Shown here: piece after piece, positions 44,562-53,021 of the stretch
How the letters are laid out: every line of letters starts with the position of its first letter
Numbering within the stretch: the stretch's first letter is position 1
From: an uncultured Draconibacterium sp.
GTDB taxonomy: Bacteria > Bacteroidota > Bacteroidia > Bacteroidales > Prolixibacteraceae
Assembly (NCBI RefSeq): GCF_963677565.1
Contig: NZ_OY781981.1
Location: forward strand, 2,467,001 to 2,531,000
DNA length: 64,000 nucleotides
Reading direction: 5' to 3'
The notes under the pieces: generated by a model
What the model saw: the letters and a program-made list of their open reading frames with translations, nothing else
Told to the model about the DNA's origin: nothing
Database searches by the model: none
Position numbers and translations under genes: made by a program

Positions 44562-45803
44562 TTACATTGCTACATTTTCCATCTCAAGAAACCAAATAAT
44601 AGACGCCAGCCCGGCAGGAAGAATACCACCTGTGTGGTCGAGCCCTGCAAGAGGAACATAAAAAACCATATCGGGAGAAGCGCCACCAGCGATAAATTCT
44701 GCATACTTTTCTTCAGCAACAATTGGCGGAACATAACTATCGGCAGTACCATGAAATAACATGGTTGGAACTGTTGGTACAAAAGTAGGAACGCTGTTTT
44801 CTTCCAACATATCAAGTACCGGGGCGTAAGTAGTTTCTGTATTCCAACCACTAAGATAATCGGCTGTAAAAAGGTCGGCAATGGTTGTAGTCAACTCATT
44901 ATTTAGCTCTTCGCCCGAACTTTGTCCATCAAACATGGTTGCAATTTTATCTGCGTAGGGCGCATTAAATACAGAAGTTATTGGTGTTGTTAAATTCAGT
45001 TTCAGATAGCTGTTAAAAATATAGGCCAGGAAATACGGCATTGGATATTCCTCCAGGCCAACAACATACTCGTTAAGTGTTACCAGGTTGTATGGACCTG
45101 CACTGCATGCACTTGCTTGTAAATCAAAATCAAAACCGGCGTCAGCCTCAATAGCTTGTTGCACTTGCATAGTTGCCCAGCCACCTTGCGAATAACCGGC
45201 AAGGTACAAATCATTATTCAACGAAATTTCTTCTTCATCATTAATAAATTCGCGAACGGCTTTCAGCATGTCGGTAACTGTTTGAACAGTCGATTCGCGG
45301 TGAAGATAGGGATGAAACATATCATCGGCTTCGCCAAATCCCAGGTAATCGGGCAGGGAAATAATAAAGCCGGTTGAGCCCATCATTTTAAGTATTCTGA
45401 AAAGGTCATTGCTGGTATCTACCGAAGGCGCTTTGCTGTGTAATGTGTTTGTTCCATTTTGGTAACTTAGAACAGGGTAATCACCGCTTACATCAGGAAT
45501 GGCAACCACTCCGGAGGCATTAACTGTTTCGCCTTCAAAAGTGGTTTTATAGGTGATTTTATATACTTCAACTCCCGATTGAATGAGGTCTGATAGTTCA
45601 GCCAGTTCAGGATATTGCGAAGAGGCAATTGCAATTAAAAGATCGATTTGTGTTTTTGAATAAACTTCCTGTAGTTCAGCGTCAACCAAATATTCATTGC
45701 CTGAAACAGGTGTTTCAACATCGTCCATTGAATCATCGCATGACACAAAAACAAATGCGAATATGGAGATGTAGAATAGAAATGGAATGAGTTTTTTATT
45801 CAT
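44562..45803 (-). CDS. Secreted lipase-like alpha/beta hydrolase, lipoprotein
   Basis: A 413-residue exported hydrolase resembling secretory lipases (LIP family). With the start at 45,803 the N terminus is a lipoprotein signal with VFVSC and Cys22. The nucleophile elbow is GYSQGG, with PDYLGFG and a lid region before it; the catalytic Asp and His lie in FHGTADSYVPP and LDHTGG. The longer frame to 45,836 is rejected because a TATTTTTG -7-like box (45,834-45,841) overlaps it. Probably an outer-membrane-anchored esterase for lipids or acylated polysaccharide. Confidence 0.87.
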   Translation of the reverse strand: MNKKLIPFLFYISIFAFVFVSCDDSMDDVETPVSGNEYLVDAELQEVYSKTQIDLLIAIASSQYPELAELSDLIQSGVEVYKITYKTTFEGETVNASGVVAIPDVSGDYPVLSYQNGTNTLHSKAPSVDTSNDLFRILKMMGSTGFIISLPDYLGFGEADDMFHPYLHRESTVQTVTDMLKAVREFINDEEEISLNNDLYLAGYSQGGWATMQVQQAIEADAGFDFDLQASACSAGPYNLVTLNEYVVGLEEYPMPYFLAYIFNSYLKLNLTTPITSVFNAPYADKIATMFDGQSSGEELNNELTTTIADLFTADYLSGWNTETTYAPVLDMLEENSVPTFVPTVPTMLFHGTADSYVPPIVAEEKYAEFIAGGASPDMVFYVPLAGLDHTGGILPAGLASIIWFLEMENVAM

Positions 45804-45833
45804 GGCTATGTGTTTTTTAAGCATTGTTTCAAC

Positions 45834-45864
45834 CAAAAATAGACTAATTTTTGTTTACAATAAA
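45834..45864 (-). promoter_or_regulatory. Possible promoter of the lipase-like gene
   Basis: Minus-strand TATTTTTG (45,841 to 45,834) with TTTA (45,864 to 45,861) 19 nt upstream, one base off the -33 consensus. Confidence 0.5.
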
Positions 45865-46070
45865 GTTTTATTTGCCGTAATTGATGGTTACGTACCTAGT
45901 TAAATCTTTTGAGAGTATGAAAAAATGAATGACTTTCATTCGGGAAGATGTAAGAATATTAAATCGAAATTTGTTATAAAGTTCAGAATAGAAGTGAGGT
46001 TCCCAATGAATTTCTTATTTTAGGGAAACAGGAAACCTTAAATAAGTTCCAGCACTAAACAATACATCAC

Positions 46071-46784
46071 ATGAAGAAATTAATGCTATTTTTTTTATTC
46101 AGTTCGATTATTTCAGTCATTTGTGCTCAGCCCATAAAAATAATGTTGGTTACGGGTGGCCATAGTTTCGACACTGTTCAGTTCTTTCAACTGTTCGACC
46201 AAATGGATGAAGTTGACTATGAGCATTTTGCCCAGCCCGAGGCCAACAAGGCAATTGCAGATGGCCGTGGCGAAGATTTTGATGTGATGGTATTTTACGA
46301 TATGTGGGACGAAATTTCCTCAGATCAGAAAGCTGCCTACCTGAAATTGACAAAACAAGGCAAACCTTTTTTGTTTTTGCACCATGCGCTTGTTTCGTAT
46401 CAGAAATGGCCTGCATTTGAGGATATTATTGGTGGACGATACATTGAAGAAAATAAGAATATTCCTGAGGATGAATGGTCGGAATACGAGCACGACGTGT
46501 GGGTGTATTGTTCAATTGAAAATTATACACCCGTTACGGCTGGTTTCAGGGAGTTGCGATTTTTCGATGAGGTTTACGGAAATATACGAATTTCTGATGA
46601 TGTAAAACCTTTGTTACAAACCCGGCACCCTAAAAGTGCTGAATACGTAGCCTGGGAAAATAGGTACAATGCATCAACAATCGTTTACATTCAACCGGGG
46701 CATGATAAACGAACCTACGAAAATGAAGATTACAGGAAGTTGCTTTTTCAAGCTATCCGGTATTTAAATACTTTTAATAAATAA
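46071..46784 (+). CDS. ThuA domain protein, secreted
   Basis: A 237-residue protein with a signal peptide (about 1-19, ending ICA) and a single ThuA domain, a class-I glutamine amidotransferase-like fold linked to sugar metabolism. Visible motifs are IMLVTGGHSFD, DVMVFYDMWDEI, the FLHHALVSYQKWPAFEDIIGGRY core and the terminal NASTIVYIQPGHDKRTYEN, giving the trehalose-utilisation/ThuA layout. Its export and the nearby GH3 gene suggest a role in carbohydrate processing. No substrate is known. Confidence 0.9.
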   Translation: MKKLMLFFLFSSIISVICAQPIKIMLVTGGHSFDTVQFFQLFDQMDEVDYEHFAQPEANKAIADGRGEDFDVMVFYDMWDEISSDQKAAYLKLTKQGKPFLFLHHALVSYQKWPAFEDIIGGRYIEENKNIPEDEWSEYEHDVWVYCSIENYTPVTAGFRELRFFDEVYGNIRISDDVKPLLQTRHPKSAEYVAWENRYNASTIVYIQPGHDKRTYENEDYRKLLFQAIRYLNTFNK

Positions 46785-46940
46785 AACACTTCAACCCAAA
46801 CAGGTTTTTCTTGATTTACCTTCGTAATTGTGGCCGTTGTAGTTACATCTCGAACACTCACCTTATTTTGACACAGTAAAAATCAGTCATATATTTCTAT
46901 CATTTGCTGATACTGTTAGGAATTAAGCTTCATTTTATAT

Positions 46941-46948
46941 TATATTTG
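46941..46948 (+). promoter_or_regulatory. Possible -7 box for the GH3 gene
   Basis: TATATTTG matches TAnnTTTG, 49 bp before the start; the -33 box is unclear. Confidence 0.4.
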
Positions 46949-46997
46949 CCTCAAACTGTAAAAAATACAATAAGTAAAATACATTTTATTTCATCTA

Positions 46998-49283
46998 ATG
47001 CAAAAACTAATTATTTCATTACTTCTAATGGGTATTATTACCGTTTCTTGTCAAAAAGACAACAAAACTAAAACTTCAGAAGCTGATTCAGCTATCGACA
47101 CGAAAGTTGAAGCTTTATTGGCAAAAATGACTCTAATTGAAAAGATTGGTCAGTTAAACCAGTACTCTTCCCGTTGGGAAATGACCGGACCTGCTCCTGA
47201 GAGTGTTGATTCTATGGCACTTTACAACATGATCAGAGAGGGAAAGATTGGCTCGATGCTAAATGTTACCGGCGCAAATGCTACCCGCAACATACAAAGT
47301 TGGGCGGTTGATAGCAGTCGACTCGGAATCCCTTTAATTTTGGCTTACGACGTAATTCATGGTTACGAAACTATGTTTCCGATACCGTTGGCCGAGGCTG
47401 CCAGCTGGGAACCTGAGCTGGCAAAAAAATCGTCGCGAATTGCAGCTGTTGAAGCTTCAGCAGTTGGTTTGCACTGGACTTTTGCCCCGATGGTGGATAT
47501 TGCTCGCGATGCCCGTTGGGGGCGTTTTATGGAAGGTTCGGGCGAAGATCCGTACCTGGGAGCTAAAATGGCTTATGCGCGTGTAAAAGGTTTTCAAGGC
47601 GATGATCTTTCGGATGAAACGACAATTGCAGCCTGTGCAAAACACTTTGCAGCCTATGGTTTTATCGAATCGGGCCGCGATTACAACGTGGTTCAAATTG
47701 GAAATCCAACGTTGCATAATATCGTTTTTCCTCCTTTTAAAGCTTGTGTCGACGCAGGTGTGGCAACTTTTATGAATGCTTTTAATACCATTAATGAAAC
47801 ACCTGCAACGGCCAGTTCATATTTGCAACGCGATATTTTGAAAGGCGAATGGGGATTTGATGGTTTCGTTGTTTCCGACTGGAATTCGATTGGTGAATTG
47901 TTGCCACACGGAGTGGCTGCCGACAAAAAGGAAGCCGCATATAAAGCAATTACCGCCGGTTCGGATATGGATATGGAAGGTTACGCTTACATTAATAACC
48001 TCGAAGATTTAGTTAACGAGGGTAAAGTTGATGAAGCGTTAATTGACGATGCAGTGCGCCGTATTTTAAAAATTAAGTTCAAGCTTGGATTGTTCGACGA
48101 TCCATATAAATATTGTAATCCTGAGCGCGAAAAAACTGTAATGCGTTGCGACGAGCACCTTGCTGCAGCAAAAGAAGCCGCAAAAAGAAGTATTGTTTTA
48201 TTGAAAAACGAAAACAAGCTATTGCCACTGAAAAAGGATGGTTTAAAAATTGCTGTTATAGGCGAGTTGGCTGAAAGTAAAGATGTACCGCTCGGCAGCT
48301 GGAGAGCAAAGGCCGTTACCAACTCTGCTGTTTCATTGCTTGAAGGAATGAAAAATACAACCGGAAGCTCTAAAATTAATTTTGCCAAGGGACCGGATTA
48401 TACCGAAGGTTTGCGTTCGTTTACCACCGAATTAAAGATCAATACAACCGATAAAAGTGGAATGTCGGATGCCAGATCGTTGGCTGCAAGATCTGATGTG
48501 GTGGTAATTGCATTGGGCGAAGATTGTTGGCAGTCTGGAGAGGGGCGTAGCCAAACCGATATTTCCATGAAAGGATTTCAGCAGGAGTTGTTGGAAGAAG
48601 TTTGTAAAGTGAACAAAAATGTTGTAGTAGTGCTGATGAATGGTCGCCCGATAGAGATTAACTGGATGGCTGAAAACGTTCCGGCAATTGTAGAATGCTG
48701 GCACCTCGGGTCTGAAGCAGGAAATGGTATTGCAGAGGTACTTTTTGGAGATTACAATCCAGCGGGAAAACTACCGGTATCTTTTCCAAAGGCAGTTGGT
48801 CAGCAGCCACTGTATTACAACCATTTTAACACCGGCCGACCTACAAATGGAGAAGGTAATGTATTCTGGTCGCATTACACCGACGAGAGCAAAGAGCCAC
48901 TTTATCCGTTTGGTTATGGCTTGAGCTATACAACTTTTAGCTATTCCGATTTTGAGCTTTCTTCCAGTGAATTAACTAAAGGTGGCAGAATTGAGGTAAA
49001 AGCAACAGTTACGAATACAGGAGATGTTGCAGGAGAAGAAATAGTTCAACTATATATTCGCGATTTGGTTGGAAGTATTTCCCGTCCGGTAAAAGAGTTG
49101 AAAGGTTTCGAGAAGATAAAGCTGGAACCCAAAGAGTCGAAAGTTGTAAGTTTTGAGATTACAACAAAGGATTTGGAGTACTATGGTGCTTCAGGAGAAT
49201 GGAAAGCTGATCCGGGAGAGTTTAAACTTTGGATTGGACCTAATTCAGCTGAAGGGCTCGAAACTTCATTTATTTATAATTAG
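46998..49283 (+). CDS. bglX: GH3 beta-glucosidase, lipoprotein (BglX-like)
   Basis: A 761-residue exo-acting glycosidase. The lipoprotein signal ends in TVSC (Cys18). The N-terminal TIM barrel has GKIGSMLNV, LAYDVIHGY, the KHFAAYG segment, and FVVSDWNS with the catalytic nucleophile Asp294. The alpha/beta sandwich domain has ALGEDCWQSGEGRSQTDIS, holding the likely acid/base, and a C-terminal fibronectin-III-like domain covers about 660-755. Domain order and length match BglX. Likely releases glucose or xylose from oligosaccharides at the cell surface or periplasm; the xylose module nearby is suggestive only. Confidence 0.95.
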   Translation: MQKLIISLLLMGIITVSCQKDNKTKTSEADSAIDTKVEALLAKMTLIEKIGQLNQYSSRWEMTGPAPESVDSMALYNMIREGKIGSMLNVTGANATRNIQSWAVDSSRLGIPLILAYDVIHGYETMFPIPLAEAASWEPELAKKSSRIAAVEASAVGLHWTFAPMVDIARDARWGRFMEGSGEDPYLGAKMAYARVKGFQGDDLSDETTIAACAKHFAAYGFIESGRDYNVVQIGNPTLHNIVFPPFKACVDAGVATFMNAFNTINETPATASSYLQRDILKGEWGFDGFVVSDWNSIGELLPHGVAADKKEAAYKAITAGSDMDMEGYAYINNLEDLVNEGKVDEALIDDAVRRILKIKFKLGLFDDPYKYCNPEREKTVMRCDEHLAAAKEAAKRSIVLLKNENKLLPLKKDGLKIAVIGELAESKDVPLGSWRAKAVTNSAVSLLEGMKNTTGSSKINFAKGPDYTEGLRSFTTELKINTTDKSGMSDARSLAARSDVVVIALGEDCWQSGEGRSQTDISMKGFQQELLEEVCKVNKNVVVVLMNGRPIEINWMAENVPAIVECWHLGSEAGNGIAEVLFGDYNPAGKLPVSFPKAVGQQPLYYNHFNTGRPTNGEGNVFWSHYTDESKEPLYPFGYGLSYTTFSYSDFELSSSELTKGGRIEVKATVTNTGDVAGEEIVQLYIRDLVGSISRPVKELKGFEKIKLEPKESKVVSFEITTKDLEYYGASGEWKADPGEFKLWIGPNSAEGLETSFIYN

Positions 49284-49306
49284 ATAATTTTTATTAAGCG
49301 CATATT

Positions 49307-49344
49307 AAGGGCGGTTTCAATTTTAGATTGAACCGCCTTTTTTT
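49307..49344 (+). terminator. Terminator after the GH3 gene
   Basis: GGCGGTT (49,310-49,316) pairs with AACCGCC (49,331-49,337), extended by CAAT/ATTG past a one-base bulge, then seven T. Confidence 0.85.
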
Positions 49345-49481
49345 GTGGAATAAACGTCGTTTTCAGAACAAATTAACAGTAATCATAACATTTTTTAACA
49401 TTTCGGCAAAATGTAGGGTGTAGGTATAGTGCATTTTTTAGTTAATTTAGCGAACGATAAAACCACTATAACTTGCATATT

Positions 49482-49895
49482 ATGAAATCATTGAGCAAGT
49501 TAATCCACAAATCAAGTATGACGTTTTTGCCAACCCATTATCCGGTTCATTTTTACGGAATGCCAGATGGTAAAGTATATTTATGCTTTGCACGGTTTTA
49601 TGAAATGGGTTTTGAGAAGTCCGATCTGGAGTTTGTTTTTGCCCGGCACAATGATTTCAGTTATGATTATGACAACGAGATTTTAATTCCCAATTCAGAG
49701 TTCAGAGCGCCGGTATACAACGAAATGGTAGATAATCCGGACCCCAATATTACGATTCTTGAAGTTCGGAAAGATGTTCAATCGTATGTGGAAGCCATTG
49801 ATTATATCTCAGTATTGTACAAATCAAAATTGTTGATCGCTTCAACATTAAAACGAACTGGCAAAGAACGAGATGACGTTCATATTGGTGTTTAG
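49482..49895 (+). CDS. Hypothetical protein
   Basis: A 137-residue soluble protein starting MKSLSKLIHKSS. An in-frame TTG at 49,473 would add three residues, but the ATG is preferred. It has a mixed strand/helix pattern with many aromatic and acidic residues (HYPVHFYGMPDGKVYLCF, FARHNDFSYDYDNE, VRKDVQSYVEAIDYIS). No motif or family is recognised and there is no signal peptide. It stands between the GH3 gene and the AraC-like gene with gaps of about 200 bp on both sides. Confidence 0.75.
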   Translation: MKSLSKLIHKSSMTFLPTHYPVHFYGMPDGKVYLCFARFYEMGFEKSDLEFVFARHNDFSYDYDNEILIPNSEFRAPVYNEMVDNPDPNITILEVRKDVQSYVEAIDYISVLYKSKLLIASTLKRTGKERDDVHIGV

Positions 49896-50113
49896 GTTGT
49901 AACTCCTTTATTCAGATAATTTTATTCTCACCTTCAAAACAAAATTGCAGCTTCATAGCTTAATCATTTTGGCTACACAATTGCGAAAACCTTAAGGAAA
50001 TTTAAGATTGTTACGACATCTTTTTCCTTCAAAAATCGTATGATTACAGAAATATCAACTCACTTATGCACAAGATTTATCATGAGAAGGATTAATCGTT
50101 AATTGTAACTGAG

Positions 50114-50611
50114 TTGTTAGCTGAACGAGAAAATATTGAAATAAAACATGATGCTGATTTTTTAACTGAATTACGCAGAATTGTATTGAATAATTTAACC
50201 AACGATGACTTTAGCGTTAGAGACTTGGCCCAAAAGGTCCGCTTAAGCAGATCGCAATTACATCGCAGGCTAAAAGCCAATACAGGATTGTCGGCAAGTT
50301 GCTTTATTCGTGAAACACGTTTAATACGAGCCAGCGAATTGTTGCTTGCAAATAACAAAACCATTTCAGAAATTGCCTACATGGTTGGCTTCGGAAGTCC
50401 AAGTTATTTTAATAAATGTTTTCACGATTATTTTGGGTACTCACCTGGCGAATTTAAAAAGCAACCAAAAGCTGCACAATCCAAAAGCTTTTTTAAAACA
50501 AGTTACAATTGCAAAGAATTTCGGACGAATAAATACATTCCATTCCCTTTTCTCGTGCTTTTTATGGTTATAATCATTGTCCTCATTCTTTTGTTTCTAA
50601 GTCTTTTTTAG
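50114..50611 (+). CDS. Standalone AraC-type helix-turn-helix protein with C-terminal membrane anchor
   Basis: A 165-residue protein. Residues about 14-118 are an AraC/HTCS-type double helix-turn-helix (DFSVRDLAQKVRLSRSQLHRRLK, then TISEIAYMVGFGSPSYFNKCFHDYFGYSPGEF), closest to the C-terminal module of Bacteroidota hybrid two-component regulators. No sensor domain precedes it. Residues about 143-165 form a very hydrophobic segment ending the protein, a tail anchor. The only usable start in frame after the stop at 50,093 is a TTG at 50,114. It may be a remnant of a larger regulator or a genuine membrane-bound regulator. Confidence 0.65.
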   Translation: MLAERENIEIKHDADFLTELRRIVLNNLTNDDFSVRDLAQKVRLSRSQLHRRLKANTGLSASCFIRETRLIRASELLLANNKTISEIAYMVGFGSPSYFNKCFHDYFGYSPGEFKKQPKAAQSKSFFKTSYNCKEFRTNKYIPFPFLVLFMVIIIVLILLFLSLF

Positions 50612-50621
50612 AGTTACCTGC

Positions 50622-50660
50622 AGAATACGTACTAATAAGTTAGTTGGAGTATTCTATTTT
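50622..50660 (+). terminator. Hairpin after the AraC-like gene
   Basis: AGAATAC (50,622-50,628) pairs with GTATTCT (50,649-50,655), enclosing ACTAA/TTAGT; followed by ATTTTA, a moderate tail. The rest of the 50,612-50,911 gap shows only a GAAACTT/AAGTTTC palindrome at 50,828-50,843. Confidence 0.55.
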
Positions 50661-50911
50661 ACTTTCTGGCCTTAAGACCTAATACTATTTTGATTATGAC
50701 TCAGCTGGTCTAAATTTAGGCTGATGAGACATAGTTTAAATCATTGTGCATAATTTAAATAATTTGGAAACATATGTAACAAATACAACATAGTTATAAG
50801 AGTAAACTCTCGTAATTGGTGTAACTTGAAACTTAAAAGTTTCTGATTAGGAAAGGAGGGAAAATACGTGCAGAAACCAGTATATTAATGTTAATTAAAG
50901 ACCATTAAGCC

Positions 50912-51664
50912 ATGAAAAAATTATTATTTACGTTGCTGGCAATTTGTATGTGTTTGCTGGCACTCGGTCAAAACGATATCCCAAATTTAACCAGAGATAT
51001 TGATGAAGTGGAGATTTCTCCACCTGCTTTTACAGGTATTACAAACTATATTGACCTTGCTTCTATTGATGCAAATTATTTACAACATTATCTGATATCC
51101 CACATCGAATACCCTGATCAGGCTGTAACTTGCGGTAACGAAGGTACAGAGGTGATAAAGTTTAATGTAAATGCACTTGGTCAGGTAACTAACATCGACA
51201 TTGTTAATGGAGTATGTCCGGCAATTGATGATGAAATTGTAAGGGTTCTTGAATCAACAAATGGAATGTGGAAACCAGGGAAAAAAGATGGTATACCAGT
51301 TACTATGGAGCAAGAAGTTTCAGTAGTCTTTTCATTGGAAGATAATCCTGAAAAGGTAACTGAGAAGTTTCTTAAAGTTGCAACTTCATGCTTCACAAAA
51401 GGTAATGAATTGTTCTATTTAAAAGGAAAGTCAAAAAGAGCAGAGCGTCTTTATTCTCATGGAATTAAATACATGCCATATGATCAAAGTCTGCTAATAA
51501 TGCGCGGACTTTGCCGGTATGAAAGAGGAAACCATGAAGGTGCAAGGGAAGATTGGACTCGTTTATTTGAACTGGGAACACTTGATTTGAACACAGAATT
51601 CTATGCCCAGGCAGAAAAATTAGAAGCGTACAAAGCTTTTGTGGCAATGTTGGAAGAAAAGTAG
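50912..51664 (+). CDS. Exported TonB-C domain protein with TPR-like tail
   Basis: A 250-residue protein with a signal peptide (about 1-20, ending ALGQ), a TonB C-terminal-like domain (about 55-145; HIEYPDQAVTCGNEGTEVIKF, NALGQVTNIDIVNGVCPAID, EVSVVFSLED), and a helical TPR-like tail (about 150-245). Two Cys (about residues 74 and 103) could form a disulfide. It lacks the N-terminal membrane anchor and Pro-rich linker of true TonB, so it is probably a periplasmic protein of the same fold rather than an energy transducer. Confidence 0.8.
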   Translation: MKKLLFTLLAICMCLLALGQNDIPNLTRDIDEVEISPPAFTGITNYIDLASIDANYLQHYLISHIEYPDQAVTCGNEGTEVIKFNVNALGQVTNIDIVNGVCPAIDDEIVRVLESTNGMWKPGKKDGIPVTMEQEVSVVFSLEDNPEKVTEKFLKVATSCFTKGNELFYLKGKSKRAERLYSHGIKYMPYDQSLLIMRGLCRYERGNHEGAREDWTRLFELGTLDLNTEFYAQAEKLEAYKAFVAMLEEK

Positions 51665-51703
51665 GCGATTAATCAATGATTATCAATGCATGAACGTAAA
51701 TAG

Positions 51704-51729
51704 CCCGGATATCCATTCCGGGTTTTTTT
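51704..51729 (+). terminator. Terminator after the TonB-C gene
   Basis: CCCGGA (51,704-51,709) and TCCGGG (51,717-51,722), then seven T. Confidence 0.85.
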
Positions 51730-51856
51730 GTCAACATTATTTCAAAACAGAACCTGGTTGATACCGACTTAAAATTAACCGGGTAAGGTGTTCTGTAAAA
51801 AATACTGAGAGGTAAATAGGGAAATTGCTGAAAATATGACAAAATGAACATATTTA

Positions 51857-51888
51857 TTTGTGTAAATGAAAAAGAATTATTTTATTTG
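51857..51888 (+). promoter_or_regulatory. Possible promoter of a small RNA
   Basis: TTTG (51,857-51,860), 20-nt spacer, TTTATTTG (51,881-51,888), one base off TAnnTTTG. The expected start is about 51,895, the first base of the next hairpin. Confidence 0.4.
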
Positions 51889-51894
51889 CTCTTG

Positions 51895-51970
51895 ATAGGT
51901 CGTTCAGACCTATTGTGTGTTTGGGGGTTAACATTAATAAGGGCAGTTGATGAACTGCCCTTTTCTTTTT
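51895..51970 (+). ncRNA. Candidate small RNA: hairpin plus terminator
   Basis: Hairpin 1: ATAGGTC (51,895-51,901) and GACCTAT (51,907-51,913). A single-stranded segment follows, then terminator hairpin AAGGGCAGTT (51,939-51,948) and AACTGCCCTT (51,953-51,962) with a T-rich tail. A near-consensus promoter ends just before hairpin 1. No ORF is present and no gene upstream needs this second terminator, since the TonB-C gene already has one. About 75 nt long; family not recognised. Confidence 0.45.
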
Positions 51971-52261
51971 CCCTATTCTTAAAATACTATTTAAACTGGT
52001 TGTTGTCGTAATTTTAATCATTTACGCATTTTTATTTATCGCAATCCTTTCTTATGATCAGGAAATAAAAACTGAGTGAACTATCAGCTATTTGCTGAAA
52101 AAAGCTGAAATAGCAGGGAGTTTAGAGGTTTTTACTTTTCAAATTCATACTTTTGATGATGTAAGATCAAAGCGATCGAAAGTGTTAGGTTTTAAAAGTT
52201 AATTAATGAAAATGTTTTTAAAACGGTTCACACAAATTAAATAAGGCACAATTCTTTTACA

Positions 52262-52318
52262 TCTTACAAAGACGTAAGAACATATAAAAAGGCAACTGTT
52301 GAGTTGCCTTTTGTTTTA
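52262..52318 (+). terminator. Second hairpin-plus-terminator unit
   Basis: TCTTAC (52,262-52,267) with GTAAGA (52,274-52,279), then AAGGCAACT (52,289-52,297) with AGTTGCCTT (52,302-52,310) and a T-rich tail. Same layout as the unit at 51,895-51,970, but no promoter is evident. It might end a further small RNA. Confidence 0.55.
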
Positions 52319-52795
52319 TATATACGTTCGAAGGTTACATTATTCATATCATAGAGAATATTTCAATTCTATTTTATCATCGTAATCAGATCTAATCAAA
52401 AATTTACACGAATGTACACTTTAGTTAGTAGTACTTTTAATATCAGTTTTGGGTTATTTTGGGTTCTATTTGAGAAAAATGTCCCAAAACGGGAAGGGTG
52501 CTAAAGTGTTTGGCATTGCTAAGTGTAACAAAACCAGTGTTTTATGATTTTGGCCTGAAGGTTGTTTAAATAATAGCAAATTAGGAAAATAAAAATATAG
52601 GGTTTGTATAACAGGGTAGAACGACTTCTAATTTGATTGGTTCTGTATAAAGGGGTTTGTAAATTATCAATCATCATTAAAAAGCGTCCATAGGTTCTAC
52701 CCTTTCTTCTTTTTACGATCAAAACATTATGTAAACAAATATCGTGTTCACAGTTTCGAATTAGGTTTCGAAATATTTTGAATAGCAAGAATAAA
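52319..52795. other. Gene-free stretch with a 9-bp inverted repeat
   Basis: The stretch 51,730-53,021 has no convincing gene. Besides the hairpins listed separately it holds a perfect inverted repeat GGGTAGAAC (52,614-52,622) and GTTCTACCC (52,694-52,702), followed by a T-rich tract, with related GGTTTGTATAA / GGTTCTGTATAA words between the arms. It may be decayed coding sequence or a regulatory RNA region. Confidence 0.4.
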
Positions 52796-52822
52796 AAAAC
52801 CGTTCATGAAATGAACGGTTTT
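52796..52822. terminator. Bidirectional terminator
   Basis: AACCGTTCAT (52,798-52,807) and ATGAACGGTT (52,811-52,820) around GAA, extended by A/T runs. On the minus strand it is followed by TTTTTTT and may end the 53,022-54,701 transcript. Confidence 0.8.
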
Positions 52823-53021
52823 AGTTTTTACAAACCACTTTAAAAAGCGTACTGAAAAAGATGAACCACTCAACAGCGGTGCACTTACAGTATTTTTAGT
52901 ATTTTTTGATTTTGCGTCCTGAGATAAAAGTACAATAATATTGTAAACAATACGGTGCGAAAACAGAGATTCAGGATAAATGACTTTCAATGTCAGAAAT
53001 CATGAATACATCCATCAGTTT

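Noticed and set aside
50912..51664. True TonB energy transducer
   Set aside because: A cleavable signal peptide replaces the membrane anchor and there is no Pro-rich linker; only the C-terminal-domain fold is shared.
52519..52788. 89-codon minus-strand frame in the gene-free stretch
   Set aside because: No recognisable domain, unusual composition, and it crosses an inverted repeat; not supported as a gene.
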